A stretch of DNA of 27,010 bases. Origin: DAIDKA01 sp049792815 (GTDB lineage: Bacteria; Pseudomonadota; Gammaproteobacteria; Steroidobacterales; Steroidobacteraceae). A program made the position numbers and the translations under genes. Each line of letters begins with the position of its first letter. Within the stretch, counting starts at the first letter, position 1. A model generated the notes under the pieces. It searched no databases and was not told where the DNA came from. It was given only the letters and a program-made list of their open reading frames with translations. Positions 21,284 through 27,010 of this stretch are shown in pieces. The stretch is from positions 1 through 27,010 of the forward strand of contig JBARBG010000150.1 in assembly GCA_049792815.1 (NCBI GenBank). Reading direction: 5' to 3'.

Positions 21284-24200
21284 CGGCGGATGCCCTGCGG
21301 TTACGCTGGGTCTCACGGTGCCGCTCCACCAGCGGCACGATGGCATCCAGCAGCTGCGCCTCCTGATAGGGCTTGCCCAGGTAATCATCCACGCCCAGCT
21401 CGATGGCGCGGGCACGGTGCTTTTCGCCCACGCGCGAGGTGATCATGATGATGGGCACGTCGCGCAAGCGCGGATCATTGCGCACGTGTGCGGCCACTTC
21501 ATAGCCATCCATGCGCGGCATTTCGATGTCCAGCAGAATGATGTCCGGGACATGGTCCTGCAGCAGCGTCACGGCATCCATGCCATCGCGTGCCGTGAGT
21601 ACCCGCATGCCATTGCGCTCCAGCAGCCGCTGGGTCACGCGGCGCACGGTGATGGAATCATCGACCACCATGGCGAAGGTGCGTCGGTCACCCTTTTCGC
21701 GCAGCGGTTGCGACGCAAAGCGCGAGCGCCATTCGCCGCGCACCAGCGCGCCGATATCCAGAATGATGACGATACGGCCGTCGCCCAGGATGGTGGCCCC
21801 GGAAATGCCGCGGATACTCGACACCTGCGGGCCCACTGACTTGACCACGATCTCGCGGCTGCCGATGAGCTCATCGGCAACGAGGCCCGTGGAATGTTCG
21901 CCCGCGCGCACCAGCACCACCGGCACCGTCACGTCGCCTTCGGGCAATGGCGAGGGTTCAAGCCCCACGAATGCGGCGAGGTGCTGGAAGCGGTATTTCT
22001 GGCCCGTCTGCTCGAAGGTCGCGGTTTCGCGGCCGAGGTGGGTCATGACATCGCCCTTCGACAGCCGCAGCACGCCTTCGACGGTGGGCAGCGGCAGCGC
22101 GTAGTACTCATCGCCCGTGCGCACGACCAGCGCATGGCTGATCGCAAGGGTGAAGGGCAGACGCACCGTGAAGGTCGTGCCCTGTCCGGAAACGGTCTCC
22201 ATGTTCAAGGAGCCGCCGAGGCGTTTGATCTCGGTGGCCACCACATCCATGCCGACACCGCGACCGGCCTGCTGCGTCACTGATCCGGCCGTTGAGAATC
22301 CCGGCTCCAGGATCAGCTGCATCGCATCCTCATCGGACAGCGACTGGCCGGGCTGGATCAGGCCCAGCGCCAGCCCCTTGTCGCGAATGGCATTGAGCTT
22401 CATGCCCGCGCCATCATCACTGACCTTTACCATGACCTCGGCGCCCTCGCGCTGCAGGTCCAGATGAATCGTGCCGGTATCTGTCTTGCCACGCGCGACG
22501 CGCTCCTCGGGCGTCTCGATGCCGTGGACGACGGCATTGCGCAGCATGTGCTCGAACGGTGGCAGCATCCGCTCCAGCACCTGGCGATCCAGTTCGCCCG
22601 AGGCGCCACTGACAATGAGCTCGGCACGCTTGCCGCTGTCGGCCGCGGCCTGGCGCACGATGCGCGACAGGCGCTGCACGTGGCGCTGGAAGGGCACCAT
22701 GCGCGTGCGCATCAGGCCGTTCTGCAGCTCGGTGACGGTGCGCGCCTGCTGCTGCAACAGGTTCTGCGTCTCCTGCGCCAGGCTCTCAAGCAGCTGCTGG
22801 ATGCTGGCCACGTCGCTGGCGGTCTCCGCCAGGCCCCGCGAGAACTGCTGGATGGCCGAATAGCGGTCCAGTTCCAGCGGATCAAACTCCGCGCGATGCC
22901 CGGTCTCGTCCTCGTGACCGTGAAGGATCTGCTTTTCCGTTTCGATTTCCAGCTTGCGCTGCTGTTCCTTCAGGCGCGTGACGGTGCGCGAGAGCTCCGC
23001 CAGGTTGAATTCGATCGACCCCATCTGCTGTTCCAGGCGGGCGCGCGAAATGCTCACTTCGCCCGACACATTCAGCAGCTGGTCGAGCAGGTCGGCGTCC
23101 ACGCGCGCCATTTCCGGCCGGTCACCCGGGGCCACGGGCTCGCGGCCGGGCGGTACCAGTTGCGGTGCAGCCGGCGCCATCTCGATCTGCATCTCGAGCG
23201 GCGTTTCCGCACCCGCGGATTCGAACGCCGCTTCGGAAAGCATTTCAGCCGGCGCGGCAGTTTCGAGGGGAGCAGCCGGCTCGCTCATCACCGGGGGGGC
23301 CGCGGCAATGGCGGGCCGCGCCGGGGGCATCGGCTCGGGCAGAGCCGCGCCGACATTGAGTAGGGCGCGGATGCGCTGGATGCAGTCGCGCGCCGGGGCG
23401 ACGCCGCGTCCGGCGGCGACGCTGTCACGCATGCGCGCCAGCTCATCCACGCTCGCCTGCATCACATCGAAGCTTTCAGCAGTGGGCGCCGCGCCGCCGG
23501 AGTCGATGAAATTCACCAGCGACTCGAGCTCATGGCTCAGGTCACCCATGGCCGTGATGCCGGCCATGCGCGCGCCACCCTTCAGGGTGTGCAGCGGTCG
23601 CTTCAGCGACGCCGGACGCTCGGCGTTGGCCGGATCGGTACGCCACTCGGCCAGCTGCGACTCGCACACCTCCAGCAGTTCGGTGGCCTCTTCGGTGAAT
23701 ATGCTGGCCACGTCCGGATCAAAATCGGCGAGCGGCTCCTCATCCGGAGGTGGCAGGTCCACCTGGCCGTCGGTTGCCGGTCCCTCCGCTTCGGCGGTCG
23801 CGGGCGGCAGCGCGAAATCCGGCGCCTTGACCAGCAGGGTCGCATCATGCGGCCCGGCCTCTTCCTCGGAAACATTGTCCTGCGCCGAAGCCTGGTGTTC
23901 GGCTTCCAGTTGCGGCTCGCCCGCGAACAATTCCTCGGGCGTGACGAAGGCCGGGGCGACCATGGTCTCGGCACTATCGTCATGGGCAGCTGCTGCGGGA
24001 GGCGCCTGCCAGGCTTCACCGACGGGCTGCGAGAGCGCGTTGCGACGCTCCGCCTCGATGCTCTCGGCGATGCGCCGGTCCAGGTCCTTCTCCGCGTCCA
24101 ACAGCCGCTTGAGCAGCCGCCCATGGGCGACGAAGTAGCCGGTGGACTCATCGAGGTGGGACGCCACGGTCTCCATGGCGCTCATGCAATCGGCGAGCAC

Positions 24201-26894
24201 TTCCAGCTCCGGTGTCGTCAGGCCCACGCCGCTGTCGAAGGCTTTGCGCAACCAGTGATCCAGCGGCTGCGCCAGGCGGATGCCATGGCGGGCCTCGGCC
24301 ATGGTGGAACTGCCCGAAAGGGTATGGCAGGCGCGATACACCGCCTCGGTCAGTACATGCGGCTGCGGCCGCGACGCTTCCTGTCGCAGGTATTCGCGCA
24401 CGATGGCCACATGGGCATTGGTTTCGCGGCTGTAGATGTCCCGCAGCACGTCATCGTTCGCGTCCGCTGCGCTGTCCTGTGCGTTGAGCTCGGGTACCGC
24501 CAGGAACTCCGGCCCGGTGGCATCCTCAGCCGGTTCCGCGGCCGTGACGGCCGCCATCGGCGCCGGCGCCGTGGCTGGATCAAGGTAGGGCCTGGCACCC
24601 TGCAGTACCTGGGTCGCCATGACGGGCTGATGCGCCGTGACCGTGCCTTCGCCGCCCTCGCGGGCGGCTGCCAGGGCGTGCGCCCGCGCCATCAGCGCCT
24701 TGGCGTTGATGGTCACCGGCGTTCCCTTCTCGAGCGCAGCCACCAGTTGCGGCAGGCCCGCCACCATGTCGTGAAGCGTTGTGGCAATGGCCGGTGAACG
24801 GGTCAGGGTATTGTCGAGCAGGCGGTTCAGCAGGTTCTCGCCGGCCCAGGCGAATTCGCCCAAATCCCGCGCGCCCACCATGCGCCCACTGCCCTTGAGG
24901 GTGTGCAGCGAGCGGCGCACGCTCTGCAGGGCCGTAACTTCCAGCGGGTTCTGTTCCCAGACCGGGAAATCGTTGGCGATCTTGGTGATCTCTTCGTGCG
25001 CCTCTTCGACGAACAGGTTGAGCAGTTCAGGGTCAGCGACCCCGGCGGCCGCGGGCGTGTCCCCGGCCAGGACCGGCGGCACCGCCTGACCCTTTGCGGC
25101 GGCCTCAATCTGCGCCCGCACCGCCGCGGCTCCGCCGCCGATCTGCACGGTCTGCGCAAAGGCACTCTGCTCAAGCGGCGCGACGGTGGGCACCGACGGG
25201 GCCGGCTGCGCTTCCAGCGCATCCAGGCAGGCCTGCGCATTGTCGAGCATGTACCACGGATCGCTGCGTCCGGCCTGCAGCGTCTCCATGTAGTACTCGA
25301 GGCTGACGATGGCGTCGGCAAGATGATCCAGGCGGCCGCCGCTCAGCGCCGCCCCACCGCCGGGTCGCATCAGCGGCGCGAGGCGCACATGAATGTTTTC
25401 GACCAGTTCGACGGCGCGCGATTTGCCCAGCATCAGCAGCCCGGCCTTCAGCCCACGCATCAACTCCGGCCAGGCATCAAGGCCCGCCGTGTCCAACGTG
25501 CCGCCGACACTTTGTGCGATCGATTCCTTCAGTCGCGCCAGGTTCAGGATGCACTCGCGCAGCACCGCGGACTGCACCAGCTGGAAGTCGGCATCGGTTG
25601 AGTCCGCGGCCTCCGGCGTGGGCGCACGCGGCAGGATCATCCCGACCAGGCGTCCGTCGAGCCGATCTTCGACGCCGATCAGCGCCGCGGCGATGTCCAC
25701 CAGCAGTGAATGCTCCGGCTGCAGCGTGCCGGCCACGATCTTCTCCAGGCGCTCGGTCTCGCCCTGCACGGCCGCGCGCAATTCGCCCAGGCCGAGCACG
25801 CCGAGCGTGTCGCCGATCTTGTGCAGCATCTCCACCTGCGGCGCCAGACCCTGCGGCTGGCCGGCGCCGCGGCGTACGAAGATGTCCAGCACGTCCTTGA
25901 CCTTGCCGAGGTCCTCGCGAATGGCGGCCGCCACGGTCTGCATGAGCTTGACGCTCGGCGCCGAGAGGCTTTCGCGCTCCTGGTCAACGGCATCATCCAC
26001 GGGCAGCAGTTCGTTGAGCCGGAACGACGCGCGCACCGCGGTGACACGTGGACCGGCGGCTTCCGACCGGCCGACGTAGTACAGCAGGTTGTTCAGCAGA
26101 TCGACCGCAGGGTTCTGCGCATAGCGCGCCTCGGTCACCTCATAGAGCCGCTTGATCTCGCGGTCCGCCAACCCCAGCAGGCGCTTGATCGACACACCGC
26201 CCGACAGGCCGTGCTCCTGGAGCGCCTCGATGACGGCGCCGGTCACCCACCACAGCTGAAACACCGGCTGGCGCGTGGCCACCTGCTCGAGCTTGTGGGC
26301 CACCTCGGCCAGCATCGCAAGGTTCTGTTCGGGTCGCTCGCCGCGGATCCACCCCACCAGGCCAAGCTGGAATCGCGGTCGCAGTCGCCGCGCCCACTGT
26401 TCGATGGTGAGCGGCGCCTCGCCCGCGTCGCCGGCCACCGGCTGGGCCTGGCGGTCGGATTTCAGGTTCAGCAGCAGCAGCGTGCCTTCGGACAGCAGCG
26501 CGCAGCCACGCACGGCGCGCAGGTCGTTGAGCAACGGCAGCAGGATCAGCGCGAGGTCGCGGCCGCCGGCCAGCACCCGTTCCAGGTAGCTGGGCAGCTG
26601 CACCATCGCGCGCATCAGCGCATCGAGGCTCTCAGCCTGGTTCTTCTGTTCTCCGGCGCTGGCCGCCAGGTAGCGGGCGACCTGCTCCATCTCCTCGGCC
26701 AGCAGCGCCGCGCCGTAGATCTCGAGTACCTTGAGCACGCCCTGCACCTGGTGCAGTTCGGCGGCCGTGCGGTTCAGCAAGGAGAGGTTATCGGGCTGCT
26801 CGACGTAGCTCTCGAGCGCCGTGCGCGCCTCAGCCAGCGTGACGTTCAGCTCGCGGCCGACATGCTCGAAACTCTGGATTGCGACTTCAGTCAT
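21276..26894 (-). CDS. chpA: Hybrid Hpt/CheA-type histidine kinase-response regulator, ChpA/PilL-like
   Basis: Central kinase of the Chp system controlling type IV pili and surface responses; 1872 residues, shorter than P. aeruginosa ChpA (about 2470). The N-terminal part, about 1-560, resembles FimL/ChpA N-termini, with Hpt-like sites H48 (ELHQVQGVLKV) and H358 (MLHKIGDTLGV). Three clear Hpt sites follow: H664 (LHTLKGSGRMVG), H857 (CHTLSGSSTMAEA) and H1102 (LHTLKGGARMAG). Then come the dimerisation segment (from about 1263, DADLLDQLLNVSGEVSISR), the ATPase with N-box RNAVVHG (about 1452), SDDGAGM (about 1497) and GRGVGMDVV (about 1543), and a CheW domain (about 1583-1720). A receiver domain (about 1738-1865) has phospho-acceptor D1789 (ILLDIEMP) and K1841. 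Pro/Ala/Glu-rich linkers separate the Hpt domains. GGAGGGGG upstream of ATG 26894 is a strong ribosome-binding site. Confidence 0.96.
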   Translation of the reverse strand: MTEVAIQSFEHVGRELNVTLAEARTALESYVEQPDNLSLLNRTAAELHQVQGVLKVLEIYGAALLAEEMEQVARYLAASAGEQKNQAESLDALMRAMVQLPSYLERVLAGGRDLALILLPLLNDLRAVRGCALLSEGTLLLLNLKSDRQAQPVAGDAGEAPLTIEQWARRLRPRFQLGLVGWIRGERPEQNLAMLAEVAHKLEQVATRQPVFQLWWVTGAVIEALQEHGLSGGVSIKRLLGLADREIKRLYEVTEARYAQNPAVDLLNNLLYYVGRSEAAGPRVTAVRASFRLNELLPVDDAVDQERESLSAPSVKLMQTVAAAIREDLGKVKDVLDIFVRRGAGQPQGLAPQVEMLHKIGDTLGVLGLGELRAAVQGETERLEKIVAGTLQPEHSLLVDIAAALIGVEDRLDGRLVGMILPRAPTPEAADSTDADFQLVQSAVLRECILNLARLKESIAQSVGGTLDTAGLDAWPELMRGLKAGLLMLGKSRAVELVENIHVRLAPLMRPGGGAALSGGRLDHLADAIVSLEYYMETLQAGRSDPWYMLDNAQACLDALEAQPAPSVPTVAPLEQSAFAQTVQIGGGAAAVRAQIEAAAKGQAVPPVLAGDTPAAAGVADPELLNLFVEEAHEEITKIANDFPVWEQNPLEVTALQSVRRSLHTLKGSGRMVGARDLGEFAWAGENLLNRLLDNTLTRSPAIATTLHDMVAGLPQLVAALEKGTPVTINAKALMARAHALAAAREGGEGTVTAHQPVMATQVLQGARPYLDPATAPAPMAAVTAAEPAEDATGPEFLAVPELNAQDSAADANDDVLRDIYSRETNAHVAIVREYLRQEASRPQPHVLTEAVYRACHTLSGSSTMAEARHGIRLAQPLDHWLRKAFDSGVGLTTPELEVLADCMSAMETVASHLDESTGYFVAHGRLLKRLLDAEKDLDRRIAESIEAERRNALSQPVGEAWQAPPAAAAHDDSAETMVAPAFVTPEELFAGEPQLEAEHQASAQDNVSEEEAGPHDATLLVKAPDFALPPATAEAEGPATDGQVDLPPPDEEPLADFDPDVASIFTEEATELLEVCESQLAEWRTDPANAERPASLKRPLHTLKGGARMAGITAMGDLSHELESLVNFIDSGGAAPTAESFDVMQASVDELARMRDSVAAGRGVAPARDCIQRIRALLNVGAALPEPMPPARPAIAAAPPVMSEPAAPLETAAPAEMLSEAAFESAGAETPLEMQIEMAPAAPQLVPPGREPVAPGDRPEMARVDADLLDQLLNVSGEVSISRARLEQQMGSIEFNLAELSRTVTRLKEQQRKLEIETEKQILHGHEDETGHRAEFDPLELDRYSAIQQFSRGLAETASDVASIQQLLESLAQETQNLLQQQARTVTELQNGLMRTRMVPFQRHVQRLSRIVRQAAADSGKRAELIVSGASGELDRQVLERMLPPFEHMLRNAVVHGIETPEERVARGKTDTGTIHLDLQREGAEVMVKVSDDGAGMKLNAIRDKGLALGLIQPGQSLSDEDAMQLILEPGFSTAGSVTQQAGRGVGMDVVATEIKRLGGSLNMETVSGQGTTFTVRLPFTLAISHALVVRTGDEYYALPLPTVEGVLRLSKGDVMTHLGRETATFEQTGQKYRFQHLAAFVGLEPSPLPEGDVTVPVVLVRAGEHSTGLVADELIGSREIVVKSVGPQVSSIRGISGATILGDGRIVIILDIGALVRGEWRSRFASQPLREKGDRRTFAMVVDDSITVRRVTQRLLERNGMRVLTARDGMDAVTLLQDHVPDIILLDIEMPRMDGYEVAAHVRNDPRLRDVPIIMITSRVGEKHRARAIELGVDDYLGKPYQEAQLLDAIVPLVERHRETQRNRRASADG

Positions 26895-26915
26895 GCGCCG
26901 TCCCCCTCCCGGCCA

Positions 26916-27010
26916 TCAACTGCCACGGAGTGCCGCGACAGGTCGCACTGCGGGGGTGGAGGTGGTGGTCGAGGCGCGCGGATCCTCCGGGCGCGCGAAG
27001 GTGCCGGTGC
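26916..27010 (-). CDS. Probable C-terminal end of the gene upstream of chpA (3' end only)
   Basis: On the - strand one frame runs from the window edge to a TGA at 26918-26916. It encodes about 30 residues rich in Thr, Ser, Pro and Ala, ending PVAALRGS. In known Chp loci the gene before chpA encodes the PilJ chemoreceptor, so this may be its tail, but nothing diagnostic of a receptor is in the fragment. A second frame, ending in a TGA that overlaps the chpA ATG, has a proline run and looks less natural. Confidence 0.4.
   Translation of the reverse strand, partial: TGTFARPEDPRASTTTSTPAVRPVAALRGS

Noticed and set aside
22954..24797. Long + strand open frames (394 and 421 residues) opposite chpA
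   Set aside because: Both run antisense to conserved Hpt and kinase domains, are Ser/Arg-rich or His/Arg-rich and overlap each other; they are shadows of high-GC codon usage.

Overview
The window is high-GC, densely packed bacterial chromosome. A PilJ/ChpA-type Chp chemosensory locus, RppH, ErpA, RsmE, AmpD, a fused chorismate mutase/prephenate dehydrogenase and a MepM-like M23 peptidase together point to a gammaproteobacterium, probably near the Xanthomonadales/Nevskiales/Steroidobacteraceae. That placement is an inference from gene content and protein style; there is no rRNA in the window to confirm it.

Layout. (1) 1-3.3 kb, + strand: the end of an M23 peptidoglycan peptidase, then polyphosphate kinase ppk1. 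(2) 3.3-7.0 kb, - strand: rppH, a DUF6776-like membrane coiled-coil protein overlapping a bactofilin gene, then erpA and the exopolyphosphatase ppx, which overlap by one base. ppk1 and ppx face each other and share one CTAG as stop codon on both strands. (3) 7.0-15.9 kb: a strand-alternating block. On + lie a BtuC/FecCD-type permease, pdxH, a matching ABC ATPase, a PduO-type cobalamin adenosyltransferase, bioA, rsmE and a TraB/GumN-like gene. Between them on - lie a GGDEF diguanylate cyclase with tyrA, a HisN-like phosphatase and ampD. Most genes on + serve cofactors (corrinoid uptake and adenosylation, PLP, biotin). (4) About 15.9-20.2 kb: a looser, visibly more A+T-rich stretch with the TraB/GumN-like gene, an unrecognised membrane-anchored or lipoprotein gene, a roughly 500-base non-coding gap with clustered inverted repeats, and an unusual TonB-dependent receptor. 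(5) 20.2-27.0 kb, - strand: yceI, a ChpC-like CheW protein and chpA, a large hybrid kinase with several Hpt domains, plus what is probably the tail of the gene upstream of chpA.

How the genes fit together. ppk1 and ppx make and degrade polyphosphate. The bactofilin, its overlapping membrane partner and the M23 peptidase are a plausible cell-envelope or shape module. The permease and ATPase probably form one transporter even though three genes lie between them; the nearby adenosyltransferase makes cobalamin the best guess for its substrate, but no substrate-binding protein and no cobalamin riboswitch were found. ChpA and the CheW protein belong to type IV pilus/surface signalling. No CRISPR array, tRNA, rRNA, insertion sequence or prophage was seen.
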